From positions 1,491,611 to 1,532,863 of the forward strand of contig NZ_HF952018.1 of NCBI RefSeq assembly GCF_000430995.1: a DNA stretch of 41,253 nucleotides, given 5' to 3'. The translations under genes were made by a program, and so were the position numbers. The stretch's first letter is position 1. Each line of letters opens with the position of its first letter. This document shows, piece after piece, positions 1-7,629 of the stretch. This DNA comes from Thermobrachium celere DSM 8682 (GTDB taxonomy: Bacteria > Bacillota > Clostridia > Clostridiales > Caloramatoraceae). The notes beneath the pieces are model-generated. The model ran no database searches, had not been told where the DNA came from, and saw only the letters and a list, made by a program, of their open reading frames with translations.

Positions 1-644
1 GTTGCTGAACCAAATACTTCTCCCCAACTTGAAAAAGGCATGTTAGTTGTAATAATGGTTGAGTGTTTTTCATATCGTTTAGATATTAGTTGAAAAAATA
101 TATTGGCTGTATCTATATCAATAGGTAAATATCCAACTTCATCAATTATTAAAACTTTATATTTTGAAAAATGCTTCAATCTTGCTTCTAAACGGTTTTC
201 AGCTAACGCTTTTTTAAGTTGAGCCATTAGTTCTTGAAAATGAATGAAATAAGTTGAATACCTGTGTTTGGCACATTCAATTCCTAAAGAAGTAGCAAGA
301 TGCGTCTTACCAACACCAGGTGTTCCTACAAACAAAATATTTTCATTATTTTCAACAAATCTTAGACTTTTCAAGTCCAAGATTTGTTGTTTGTTTATAC
401 TTGGTTGAAATTCAAATTCAAAATCATCAATCTCTTTAAGAAATGGAAAGTTAGCTGTTTTTACACAAGCAAGAATGGCTTTTTCTTGCTTTGATTTTAG
501 CTCTAAATTGCTAAGTTCATAAAGAGCATCAATAACACTTTTTTCACCAGAATTAATTAAATTCAGATAAGTATCTATGTTGTTTTTTATATTTATTAGA
601 CCAAGTTCATCTAAATTATTAAGTAGCTTTATATAATTATTCAT
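1..644 (-). CDS. istB: IS21-family helper ATPase IstB, 3' end cut by window edge
   Basis: This is the AAA+ ATPase helper that works with the IstA transposase in target selection of IS21-type elements. Reading the minus strand from the ATG at 644 gives 214 codons without a stop before the window ends. A Walker A motif GTPGVGKTHLA lies near residue 105 and a Walker B stretch VLIIDEVGYLPI near residue 162, followed by a TTNMPF segment that matches the IstB sensor region. The start is supported by a GGTGG Shine-Dalgarno sequence just upstream, and only 13 nt separate it from the stop of istA, the usual istA-istB layout. The reading frame looks intact as far as it can be seen. The element's second end lies outside the window. 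Confidence 0.95.
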   Translation of the reverse strand, partial: MNNYIKLLNNLDELGLINIKNNIDTYLNLINSGEKSVIDALYELSNLELKSKQEKAILACVKTANFPFLKEIDDFEFEFQPSINKQQILDLKSLRFVENNENILFVGTPGVGKTHLATSLGIECAKHRYSTYFIHFQELMAQLKKALAENRLEARLKHFSKYKVLIIDEVGYLPIDIDTANIFFQLISKRYEKHSTIITTNMPFSSWGEVFGSA

Positions 645-657
645 TGAACCACCTTTC

Positions 658-1854
658 CTATAATAAATTATCTAAACGGTTTAAGTTTTCATTACAAATT
701 TGATCTAAATCTTCTGCATTTTTTATAGTATTCTTCATTATTGATTTGTAGTGTTCAGGAAGATAATTCAGTTTTTTATTATTTAATGTATGTACACAAA
801 TCAAATCTGTGTTAAAATATATCTGTAACTCATTATTAACAGCTTTAATGGTTACATTTTTATTTATGTATTTTTCAGGGACGGAGTATCTATTTCCCTT
901 GTAATATATCATGGAATCTTTGTATACTTTTACTTTCTGCTCAAAGTTTAAGTAACTTTCTATGATATTGGTACAAGGTAGAGGGGATAGATACTCCTTT
1001 TCCTTTTGAAATAAAGCTAATGGCGGTATACCGGTAGTTTGACTAACAGATTGATTAACCTTTTTATTAATTTCATTTATTATATTTTTTAATTCTTCTA
1101 TATCTTTAAACTCACCATCATATGGAATTATCCAGTCAATAAATTTATTTGATGATTCTACTTTACCCTTGGTAAATGAATGTCTTGGTTTACATAAAAG
1201 AATTTTGAAACCAAAATCATCAGCAAATGCCTTCATTTTATTATTTACCTTTCTCCTGCCATTTTCTATATCAACTACAGTCTTCATGTTATCAAAGAGT
1301 ATCGACTTTGGAACACCTCCTATTGTTTTAAATGCATTAATTAAGCATTCAAACAGATCTTGTTGAGTCTTAGTTTCTCTTAATTCAAAGTAACAATACC
1401 TTGAAAAACCAAGTTTAAAGTTAAAAACATTGATAATATATTCTTCCCCATATTTTGAAGTTAGCTTAATCTCCTCCTTCCAATCTACTTGAGCTTGCTC
1501 TCCTTCGGGTGTTTCAAATCTTGGATGAGCCATTATTTTTTTGGTTGGTTTTAATCCTTTTCTTTTAACATATTTATTAAAATTTGAATATGTGCCTATA
1601 TCATAACCTTTGCTAACAAAGAATTCATAAACTGCTTTAACAGTAGTTCCTTTAATTGCAAGCTTCGCTTTTATTTCATCGTAATACTTGTCCAATTTAC
1701 TTGTTTTATTTTTAGTTTTTGGTTTTCCCTCATACCCTTCAAAATATTTCTTTACAGTTCTTCTATCCATCCCATATTCTCTTGCAAGTTCTGAATAATT
1801 AGGCTTTAGTTCCATAGCTTTTAATATATTTAATTGAGCTATTATATTCATCAT
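658..1854 (-). CDS. istA: IS21-family transposase IstA
   Basis: This is the DDE transposase of an IS21-family insertion sequence. The frame is open further upstream, but I place the start at the ATG at 1854 because a GGGAGG Shine-Dalgarno sits 8 nt before it, giving 398 residues. An N-terminal helix-turn-helix (ELAREYGMDRRTVKKYF) binds the ends. The catalytic triad is visible: Asp about 124 in VDWK, Asp about 188 in LFDNMKT and Glu about 233 in KGKVESSNK. The C-terminal part carries the KNRYSVP-like segment (KGNRYSVPEKY) common in IstA. Nothing is missing, so the element may be functional if istB is complete outside the window. Confidence 0.96.
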   Translation of the reverse strand: MMNIIAQLNILKAMELKPNYSELAREYGMDRRTVKKYFEGYEGKPKTKNKTSKLDKYYDEIKAKLAIKGTTVKAVYEFFVSKGYDIGTYSNFNKYVKRKGLKPTKKIMAHPRFETPEGEQAQVDWKEEIKLTSKYGEEYIINVFNFKLGFSRYCYFELRETKTQQDLFECLINAFKTIGGVPKSILFDNMKTVVDIENGRRKVNNKMKAFADDFGFKILLCKPRHSFTKGKVESSNKFIDWIIPYDGEFKDIEELKNIINEINKKVNQSVSQTTGIPPLALFQKEKEYLSPLPCTNIIESYLNFEQKVKVYKDSMIYYKGNRYSVPEKYINKNVTIKAVNNELQIYFNTDLICVHTLNNKKLNYLPEHYKSIMKNTIKNAEDLDQICNENLNRLDNLL

Positions 1855-1892
1855 ATTTGGTATCCCTCCCATTAAGAAGGATACCAAATACT

Positions 1893-1952
1893 TGTACAAT
1901 TTTGTACATTTTTATTTTCCACTTTTCGTACATTTTGATTTTATCATTTACA
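1893..1952 (-). repeat. Probable terminal region of the IS21 element
   Basis: Upstream of istA, repeated GTACA(A/T)TTTT-type motifs occur at about 1893-1910 and 1928-1938, including the near-palindrome TGTACAATTTTGTACA. IS21-family ends carry multiple short repeats bound by the transposase and usually begin TGT. Read on the minus strand, a TGTAAATGATAAAATC start at 1952 would fit such an end. The exact boundary is inferred because the partner end is outside the window. Confidence 0.5.
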
Positions 1953-2027
1953 TCTTTTTGCTATGTATATTTTTAGGGTACTCTCCATCATCCGATCTAT
2001 TCATTTAAATCCTTCTTAAATAAGAAA

Positions 2028-2074
2028 GACAGTCATTCTAATCAAATACCCGCCCCAACTATTAACAAAGAACC
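2028..2074. repeat. 47-nt direct repeat, copy 1
   Basis: Sequence from GACAG to AACC with the central core AATACCCGCCCCAACTATT. It matches 3962-4008 at 41 of 47 positions in the same orientation. The GC-rich core stands out in AT-rich surroundings. No function is recognised; it could be a remnant of a duplicated mobile-element segment. Confidence 0.8.
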
Positions 2075-2082
2075 TCAAAAAG

Positions 2083-2138
2083 CAAAAAAGCCCTGATTTC
2101 TCAAGGCTTCTATCTACTGTATCAAAATCATAGTTCAA
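2083..2138. repeat. Distant copy of the ssrA terminator region (att-like repeat, copy A)
   Basis: Two blocks are shared with the sequence directly downstream of ssrA. A 28-nt block (2083-2110) is identical to 5887-5914 and contains a terminator hairpin. A 21-nt block (2118-2138) is identical to 5923-5943. They are separated by 7-8 diverged bases. Same orientation as the copy next to ssrA. Such a repeat flanking a block with a recombinase gene suggests left and right junctions of an integrated element. Confidence 0.8.
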
Positions 2139-2396
2139 ATATGTCTTTAGACGATGTTTTTGATACAATATAGATTTTACTTTTGTAAATTTTTACCCAA
2201 TATCATTATCAAATCATTATTCTATTTATTTTCTCACAATCAAATTATTTTCTCAATTTTGCCAAATGTGATAAAGTCCTATCTAGTCAATTAATTTTAG
2301 TTTCTTACTTTCAACCGAAAAAATGTGATTTTTCCTTGGCAAATACAGTCATTATTCAGGTTTTACTTTCATTTCTACAATTGGATAATCAATATT

Positions 2397-3350
2397 TTAA
2401 GATTTACTCTCTTCTATATACGTATTAGATATAGCTCGAGTGACAATAGTAAATACCCTGCCATCCTTAGTTTTACCTTTGAATATATAATGAGGAATTA
2501 CATATTTTTGTTCATAACCATCTGGATCACTCCATAGAACTAATTCCCAACTCTCTATAGTTCCCTCTTCATCACTATTACTTAAATTATATATTAATGC
2601 CTTACCTTTCTTAATATTTTCAACTGCTTCATCTATAGATATTAATGGATAGTTACCTACTTCCTCTATTTCTCTCCATATAGAACTATAACCAATTATC
2701 TCTCCATTATCTCCAAACCAAACAGAAATTTTTGGTCCTATACCAGTATATTTAATTCCATCAACAGGTTTGCTTTCAAACATTACTTCTACCTTAGCAA
2801 CTGATTGTGTTTCATTACCTTGTTTATCAACAGTACCAATTCTATAACCCTTATTTACTCCTTTAAGTACAATATTGGGTTTTGAAAAACCATATTTATT
2901 TAAAAAGTCACTAGCTAATTTTACATATTCCTCATCTTTTAAAATATTTTTAATTGGTTTAGGCTCTACATCTCCTCGCATTTGTTTTGTAAAATATCTC
3001 TCAGACCCTGTAATTTTATCAACTATTAAATCACCTGTTTCTCCTCTTACTCTAATAATTTTTTTATCTTCGGTAAGTTTTCCTTCGATTCCTAACTTAT
3101 TTGCCTTTTCTTTGATTTGATTAATATCTATTTTAGGAGCCTTCACTTTATATACTTTACACTTTTGAGGAATATTGTTTTTATCAATGCCAATGTTAAG
3201 TTTATTAAAATTCCCACCTGAACCTGTTATACCTAAGGGATTGACTTTGATTTTAACTAGTTTATCATCATTCAAGCTGCCATTACATCCAGATATGAAT
3301 CCAGTAAGGATAATAATTAAAATACACCTCATTAAATTATACTTTTTCAT
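2397..3350 (-). CDS. Predicted lipoprotein of unknown function
   Basis: The 317-residue product starts with a lysine-containing n-region and hydrophobic stretch ending in the lipobox ISGC (Cys22), so it should be exported and lipid-anchored to the membrane. The mature part is hydrophilic, mixed alpha/beta in appearance, with a C-terminal segment (ISIDEAVENIKKGKAL ... YVIPHYIF) that recalls the repeat-like domains of YycH/YycI-type extracytoplasmic regulatory proteins. I cannot claim that identity. A strong GGAGG ribosome site lies before the ATG. It begins 18 nt after the stop of a truncated gene remnant, so it was probably the second gene of an operon whose first gene is mostly lost. It sits within the decayed mobile block. 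Confidence 0.8.
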   Translation of the reverse strand: MKKYNLMRCILIIILTGFISGCNGSLNDDKLVKIKVNPLGITGSGGNFNKLNIGIDKNNIPQKCKVYKVKAPKIDINQIKEKANKLGIEGKLTEDKKIIRVRGETGDLIVDKITGSERYFTKQMRGDVEPKPIKNILKDEEYVKLASDFLNKYGFSKPNIVLKGVNKGYRIGTVDKQGNETQSVAKVEVMFESKPVDGIKYTGIGPKISVWFGDNGEIIGYSSIWREIEEVGNYPLISIDEAVENIKKGKALIYNLSNSDEEGTIESWELVLWSDPDGYEQKYVIPHYIFKGKTKDGRVFTIVTRAISNTYIEESKS

Positions 3351-3368
3351 TGTATTCCTCCTCTCTCT

Positions 3369-3542
3369 TTACCATATGTCTGCCTCATATTTAGAATAAG
3401 CAGATGGATTATTTGAGTATGAAACCATGTCACTTGCAACACTACCAAATCCCCACAAATGATCATTCCATGTTGATGTTGCTCTAAATATCCTTATAGA
3501 ATTCTTATTTACTGCACTTTGAGTATCCCAAGCATAATTATC
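3369..3542 (-). pseudogene. 3' remnant of a lost gene (last 57 codons)
   Basis: An open frame of 57 codons ends in TAA at 3369-3371. It encodes a peptide beginning DNYAWDTQSAVNK and ending SAYSKYEADIW. It is rich in W, S and N, and looks like the C-terminus of a secreted or surface protein. There is no start codon with a ribosome site, and an in-frame TAG immediately upstream (3543-3545) closes it. It lies 18 nt before the lipoprotein gene, as an upstream operon partner would. I read it as the tail of a gene whose 5' part was deleted; the family is not recognised. Confidence 0.55.
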
Positions 3543-4025
3543 CTATGAAAATTTCATTTCTTATTATGTGTACACACACTTATGAAAACTTATTTAGTTA
3601 ATTATATATATATATATCCAGTCAATAATAGTTTTTCTATATTTTACTACGTTATTCTGCATGTGGTAAATAAAAACATTATCTTAATGTTAATCTACCA
3701 ACAACTTATTCATAATTCCATTTAATATAATTTGGCTCCATATAATAAAGGGACATTTAAAAATTCTTTATCTATAATATCCATTTAATTCATTAACCGG
3801 TATTACTATCCCTTATATAAAAAAGAGATTCTATAATAAATGTTTGAGTGGTAAAAAGCCCCATTTTTTATTTAAATACAAAAAAGCACTTTATTCAGAT
3901 GCTAGCTATTTCTTTGGATGATGATTTTGATATAATGGTTCATTTTATAGAATTGTAAAAGGACAGATATTCTAATAGAATACCCGCCCCAACTATTTAC
4001 AAAGAGCCGATATTAATAGCTGTTC
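3543..4025. other. Gene-free AT-rich stretch with repeats
   Basis: No gene is seen. The stretch holds an (AT)n run near 3602-3617 and a GTGTACACAC palindrome near 3568. A weak terminator-like hairpin, AGCA...TGCT followed by T6 on the minus strand, sits at about 3880-3904. A diverged relative of 2130-2190 (GATGATTTTGATATAATG) lies near 3918-3936, and the second copy of the 47-nt repeat is at 3962-4008. Confidence 0.55.
3962..4008. repeat. 47-nt direct repeat, copy 2
   Basis: Second copy of the 47-nt repeat at 2028-2074, same orientation, six mismatches. It lies just downstream of the small membrane-protein gene that ends at 4026. Here the terminator-like hairpin and TTTGATA motif lie to its left, whereas in copy 1 they lie to its right, as if both are pieces of a longer rearranged unit. 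Confidence 0.8.
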
Positions 4026-4301
4026 TTACCTTTTACCCTTGTTTCTTAATACAGTATTAATCAAACAAATAATACTTAAAGTAGCTATTGTAAAAATAGT
4101 TGACCAAAATAAAGCTGTAAGTATAAAATTTAATAATAAATCTTTTTTATCTAAGTATTCAAAATACATTTTATAAACTAGAAACTTATTTATTGTTGGC
4201 CCATCAAAAGGAATATATTGAAGTCGTAACTTTGGTATAAATATAAGTAAGTAAATTACCTCCATTAGTATTCCTAATATCGCATATACTTTTATTCTCA
4301 T
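4026..4301 (-). CDS. Small two-helix membrane protein of unknown function
   Basis: The 91-residue product has one hydrophobic segment near residues 5-23 (YAILGILMEVIYLLIFI) and a second near 58-83 (FILTALFWSTIFTIATLSI), with a charged KNKGKR-like tail. It should be a small integral membrane protein. The ATG is preceded by GAGAGGG at a suitable distance. A short open frame ends 16 nt upstream, suggesting it was once second in an operon. No family is recognised, and being in a decayed block it may no longer be expressed. Confidence 0.6.
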   Translation of the reverse strand: MRIKVYAILGILMEVIYLLIFIPKLRLQYIPFDGPTINKFLVYKMYFEYLDKKDLLLNFILTALFWSTIFTIATLSIICLINTVLRNKGKR

Positions 4302-4317
4302 ATAAACCCTCTCAACT

Positions 4318-4401
4318 TTATTTTATATTTTCATCTTCTAAAGCATTAACAAAACCAGTAGCATCAATATCGTTAAAATTATCCACAATTTTAATTTTCA
4401 T
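4318..4401 (-). pseudogene. Very short open frame, probable gene tail
   Basis: A 27-codon frame from an ATG at 4401 encodes MKIKIVDNFNDIDATGFVNA and a few more residues. The frame continues open for about 19 codons upstream of the ATG before a TAA, and no ribosome site precedes the ATG. Its stop is 16 nt before the membrane-protein start, a spacing typical of consecutive operon genes. It is most simply the C-terminal stump of a lost gene, though a small real peptide cannot be excluded. Confidence 0.3.
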
Positions 4402-4639
4402 ATTCTGCACGCATCTAATACTATAATTCTTAAGTATGTGCACACACTTGTTTGCTATTTACTGTATTTTCTATTTTACCTCTATATACCAATTATATCA
4501 ATAATAAATTTCCAACTAATTACTATATAATTCTACATATGTTTAACTTAATAAATCCATTTATACTTTTCAAAACACAATAAATCACCCACAAAGCCAG
4601 CTACATCTTTAGCCAACCTTGTGGTTGTTAATAACCACG

Positions 4640-5826
4640 CTATATATCCCATTCCACTTCCATTCCATCCTTAAACACAAAAGATATTTTCCCTTCCCTT
4701 TTTACAACCACCCTATCAACTACTCCTATCCAAAGTTCCTCATCAAACTCTGTAACTAAACCTTCTCTTGATTCAAGTTCCTTAATAAACTCTAAAATTT
4801 TCTCCTTCTTTGCAGTTTGCTCTAATCGTTTCTCCTCTATCCTTTCAAGTTCCTCTTTAAAACTTTCATGCCTTTCAACTGGTGCATCATATTTTTCGTT
4901 ATAATCTTCTTGGTTTAAAGCTTTATGAGCATTTTCCTCTACACATTTTCTAATTATTTCAGTAACTATTTCTAATTCGCTTTGTAGCTTAACACTTTCC
5001 ATATCAAGCTTTGTAGTATCTGTTAAGGATTGTATGATATCTTCATATCCTTTTAAAATTTCTTCCTTATTATTAATCAAGCTATTGAATACTTCAACGA
5101 AAGCCTTCTTTATTTTATCCTCATAAAGATGTGGTGTGGTGCACTTTTTATCATTCTTAAACTTAGAGTTACACTGCCATATAACTCTTCTATATTTACT
5201 ATTAGAATGCCAAACCTTTCTGCCATAAAAACTTCCACATTCGCCACATACAATCTTTCCTGAAAAGCAGCTACCTCCTGTTTTATATCCCTTTACTTCT
5301 TTTCTCTTTTTTATCTCAGTCTGAACTAAATCAAATAATTCAGGTGGTATAATTGGAGGATGGCTATTTTCAACATAATACTGTGGAACTTCTCCTTCGT
5401 TTTTCTTTCTTTTCTTAGTTAGAAAATCTAGTGTTAAAGTCTTTTGAAGAATTGCATCACCTTTGTATTTTTCGTTTTGAAGAATACTTAAAACTGTGCT
5501 TGGTGTCATTTATTTTTACCTGCTGGTGTTGAAATATTATTCTCTGTTAAATATTCAGCTATACTTAATGGCGTTTTGCCTTCTAAAAAAATTTTATATA
5601 TCATTCTTACAATCTTTGCTTCTTCCTCAACAATCTTTAAAACTCCATCTTCTCCTTTTTCATATCCTAAAAAATGCTTGTATGGAAGGCTCACCTTTCT
5701 ATCTGCAAATCTTTTTCTTTGTCCCCATGTTACATTTTCACTTATTGACCTTGATTCTTCTTGTGCTAAAGAACTCATTATTGTTTTTAAAACTTCTTCC
5801 ATGATATCTAAAGTATAAATGTTTCC
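4640..5826 (-). pseudogene. Large serine recombinase, N-terminally truncated and frameshifted
   Basis: Two adjacent frames together encode most of a large serine recombinase (resolvase/invertase superfamily), the enzyme type that integrates and excises clostridial mobile elements. The upstream frame (about 5506-5826) holds the end of the catalytic domain (SSLAQEESRSISENVTWGQ) and the start of the recombinase domain. The downstream frame (4640-5509) holds the zinc ribbon (KIVCGECGSFYGRK ... WQCNSK ... CTTPHL) and the coiled-coil region. The family usually continues GKNKWTPSTV; here AAATGACACC would read through as AAATGGACACC, so a single G appears lost at about 5507. The first 100 or so residues, including the catalytic serine, are absent. 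It cannot encode an active enzyme. Confidence 0.88.
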
Positions 5827-5850
5827 ATTTTAGTTACTCTATTTTAATTA

Positions 5851-5866
5851 ATTCCTCTCGCCTCCA
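5851..5866 (+). repeat. Inverted copy of the tmRNA 3' end
   Basis: ATTCCTCTCGCCTCCA on the plus strand matches the tmRNA 3' end ATTCCCCTCGCCTCCA (minus strand, 5949-5964) at 15 of 16 positions, in inverted orientation and about 80 nt away. tRNA and tmRNA 3' ends are classic integration sites, so this looks like a relic of an attachment site. Confidence 0.6.
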
Positions 5867-5886
5867 AGCAAATTAAAACTACAAAA

Positions 5887-5943
5887 CAAAAAAGCCCTGA
5901 TTTCTCAAGGCTTCATACACATTGTATCAAAATCATAGTTCAA
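5887..5943. repeat. ssrA-adjacent copy of the att-like direct repeat (copy B)
   Basis: This copy abuts the 3' end of ssrA and shares 28-nt and 21-nt identical blocks with 2083-2138. It includes the ssrA terminator. The serine recombinase pseudogene ends only about 60 nt away. Confidence 0.8.
5888..5913 (-). terminator. Rho-independent terminator of ssrA
   Basis: On the minus strand AAGCCTTGA-GAAA-TCAGGGCTT forms a 9-bp stem with a GNRA-like loop, followed by T6. It lies about 33 nt beyond the tmRNA 3' end. An identical hairpin occurs at 2084-2109. Confidence 0.9.
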
Positions 5944-5945
5944 TA

Positions 5946-6297
5946 TGGTGGAGGCGAGGGGAATCGAACCCCTGTCCGAAGGAGTAGCCATCCAGGCATC
6001 TCCGAGCGCAGTCAGTGTTTTGACATTCCCTCCATCTGACTCCCACTGACAGGATTCAGACTTCAGTAGCTTCATAGATGCCGACCTATCGCAAAGCTTA
6101 GATAGGCCCGTTCCCCACTAGTCGACGCCCTATCTCAGGCCGTGGGCCTCCCGAGTAGGACGGCTACCTGTTATTAGGCAGCTAGAGCTAGATTATCGTT
6201 TGCGTTTATTTTTACTCCCAGTTTTTTTACGAGGTACCGGGGTCCTCGGCTCGCTTCCTGAACCACTACCTCCCCCGTCGAAATCCTAGACGCCCCC
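5946..6297 (-). ncRNA. ssrA: Transfer-messenger RNA (tmRNA)
   Basis: This is the tRNA-like and mRNA-like RNA that rescues stalled ribosomes together with SmpB. The 5' end GGGGGCG pairs over 7 bp with CGCCTCC just before the encoded ACCA at the 3' end (CCA at 5946-5948). The T arm GGTTCGATTCC and the conserved 5' GGATTTCGACGG region are present. The tag-coding segment at 6171-6203 reads ANDNLALAA followed by two stop codons. The length of 352 nt is normal. It starts 3 nt after the smpB stop, a common arrangement, and ends in a strong terminator. Its downstream side is flanked by repeats that suggest use as an integration site. Confidence 0.98.
6171..6203 (-). other. tmRNA tag reading frame
   Basis: From GCA at 6203 the codons read A-N-D-N-L-A-L-A-A and then TAA TAA. 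The C-terminal ALAA is the degron recognised by ClpXP-type proteases. GCA as resume codon is inferred by alignment with the E. coli tmRNA, where the tag also starts GCA AAC. Confidence 0.85.
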
Positions 6298-6300
6298 ATG

Positions 6301-6765
6301 TTAGTAGCGGTACTTTTCTTTAAAATGTTTTTCAATTTCCCTCATTGCATCTCTCTTTGCAATGTCTTCTCTCTTATCATACAGCTTCTTACCTTTTGCA
6401 AGTGCAAGCTGCATTTTAACTAATCCTCTTTTTTGATATAGTGATAGTGGAATAAGTGTATATCCCTTTTGTGATACTAAACCAGCAAGTCTTCTAATTT
6501 CACTTTTATGCATTAAGAGCCTTCTTGGTCTTAGTGGATCTTTATTAAATATGTTTCCCTTTTCATATGGGCTTATATGGAGATTGTATACATAAAGCTC
6601 TCCATTTTTAACTTCTGCATAGCTATCTTTCAAATTAGCTTTTCCTAGCTTTACTGATTTTACTTCTGTACCTACAAGCTCAATTCCTGCTTCATAAGTT
6701 TCTTCAATGAAATAATCGTGTCTTGCTTTTCTATTCTCTGCTAATGTCTTAATTTGATCCTTCAT
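6301..6765 (-). CDS. smpB: SsrA-binding protein SmpB
   Basis: SmpB binds the tRNA-like domain of tmRNA and brings it to stalled ribosomes. The product has the family's beta-barrel core with [20 protein letters not shown] at the N-terminus, GTEVKSVK, and the basic C-terminal tail ([21 protein letters not shown]) that enters the empty mRNA channel. I choose the ATG at 6765 (154 residues) over a GTG four codons earlier, because GGTGAT lies at a suitable distance before the ATG and nothing suitable precedes the GTG. It is followed within 3 nt by ssrA, its RNA partner, and preceded by two sigma-A promoters. Confidence 0.97.
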   Translation of the reverse strand: MKDQIKTLAENRKARHDYFIEETYEAGIELVGTEVKSVKLGKANLKDSYAEVKNGELYVYNLHISPYEKGNIFNKDPLRPRRLLMHKSEIRRLAGLVSQKGYTLIPLSLYQKRGLVKMQLALAKGKKLYDKREDIAKRDAMREIEKHFKEKYRY

Positions 6766-6793
6766 CTCTATCACCACAGCTTATGCGTTATAT

Positions 6794-6854
6794 ATGATAC
6801 ATCATAATACCTTTAATGTCAATATATCATATATTACTAAAAAAGTAAAGTCAA
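6794..6854 (-). promoter_or_regulatory. Two tandem sigma-A promoters for smpB-ssrA
   Basis: On the minus strand the distal promoter has TTGACT (6849-6854) and TATGAT (6826-6831) with a 17-nt spacer. The proximal one has TTGACA (6817-6822) and TATCAT (6794-6799), also with 17 nt. Both point to smpB. Confidence 0.8.
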
Positions 6855-6882
6855 CCTATAAATAATTATCATATCATAAGAC

Positions 6883-6907
6883 TTGCCAACTAAAATATAG
6901 TTGGCAA
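6883..6907 (-). terminator. Inverted repeat after the ABC transporter operon
   Basis: TTGCCAACTA and TAGTTGGCAA form a perfect 10-bp stem with a 5-nt loop, just after the stop of the transporter ATPase gene. There is no clear T-run, so termination is likely but not certain. Confidence 0.6.
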
Positions 6908-6909
6908 AT

Positions 6910-7629
6910 CTAAAAATGGCTTAAAAATTCTCTTAATCTTTCACTCTTTGGAGATGTAAAAATATCATCAGGACTTCCCTCTTCAACAATTTTTCCACCA
7001 TCCATAAATATTATTCTATCTCCAACTTCCTTTGCAAAATTCATTTCGTGAGTTACTATAACCATAGTCATTCCATCATATGCAAGCTCCTTCATTACCG
7101 TCAAGACTTCCTTTACCATTTCAGGATCAAGGGCTGATGTTGGTTCATCAAAGAGCATAACATCTGGCTCCATAGCAAGTGCTCTTGCTATTGCTACTCT
7201 CTGTTTTTGTCCACCAGATAACTTTGAAGGATAATAATTTGCCTTATCACCAAGTCCAACCCTTCTTAAAAGATCAAGGGCTGTTCTATTCGCCTCTTCA
7301 GTAGGCTTTTTCTTTAGCTTAATTGGTGAAATTGTAATGTTCTCAAGCACAGTCATATTAGGAAACAGGTTAAAGCTTTGAAACACCATCCCCATTTTCT
7401 GTCTTATCTTATTAATATCAACATCTTTGTCATTTATCTTTATTCCTTCAAATATAACATCTCCACTCTCAGGAACCTCTAGTAGATTTAAGCATCTTAA
7501 AAGTGTACTTTTACCTGAACCACTCGGACCTATTATTACAACCACTTCTCCCTTTTGGACCTTTAAATCAACATCTTTTAACACATGTAAATTTTTAAAT
7601 CTTTTATTTAGCTTCTTAACCTCAATCAC
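6910..7629 (-). CDS. Polar amino acid ABC transporter, ATP-binding protein
   Basis: This is the cytoplasmic ATPase that powers an amino-acid importer of the GlnQ/HisP/ArtM class. In 239 residues it shows Walker [10 protein letters not shown] near 33-41, the Q-loop FQSFNLFPN, the signature [15 protein letters not shown] near 136-150, Walker [15 protein letters not shown], and the switch His in VIVTHEM. The start overlaps the end of the permease gene by 8 nt, which implies translational coupling. Because the operon starts with argG and argH, arginine or a related basic amino acid is the best guess for the substrate. A hairpin follows the gene. Confidence 0.93.
   Translation of the reverse strand: MIEVKKLNKRFKNLHVLKDVDLKVQKGEVVVIIGPSGSGKSTLLRCLNLLEVPESGDVIFEGIKINDKDVDINKIRQKMGMVFQSFNLFPNMTVLENITISPIKLKKKPTEEANRTALDLLRRVGLGDKANYYPSKLSGGQKQRVAIARALAMEPDVMLFDEPTSALDPEMVKEVLTVMKELAYDGMTMVIVTHEMNFAKEVGDRIIFMDGGKIVEEGSPDDIFTSPKSERLREFLSHF

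Larger units (their letters stand above)
1953..2396. other. Gene-free stretch carrying two repeat copies
   Basis: No coding frame with a credible start is seen here. It contains the first copy of a 47-nt direct repeat (2028-2074) and a copy of the ssrA terminator region (2083-2138), followed by the second half of an imperfect palindrome (arms TGTATCAAAA at 2118-2127 and TTTTTGATACA at 2157-2167). The remainder, 2170-2396, is AT-rich with no recognisable signal. Confidence 0.6.

Noticed and set aside
3600-3620. CRISPR or tandem repeat array in the AT-rich block
   Set aside because: Only a simple (AT)n run is present. No regularly spaced repeats and no cas-like gene were seen anywhere in the window.
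4621-4638. GTGGTT...AACCAC inverted repeat as a terminator of the recombinase gene
   Set aside because: The stem is short, there is no T-run on the minus strand, and the gene is broken, so function cannot be supported.
5506-5802. A small intact recombinase-like gene
   Set aside because: Its end and the start of the downstream frame join into a known family sequence after restoring one base, so it is a pseudogene part.
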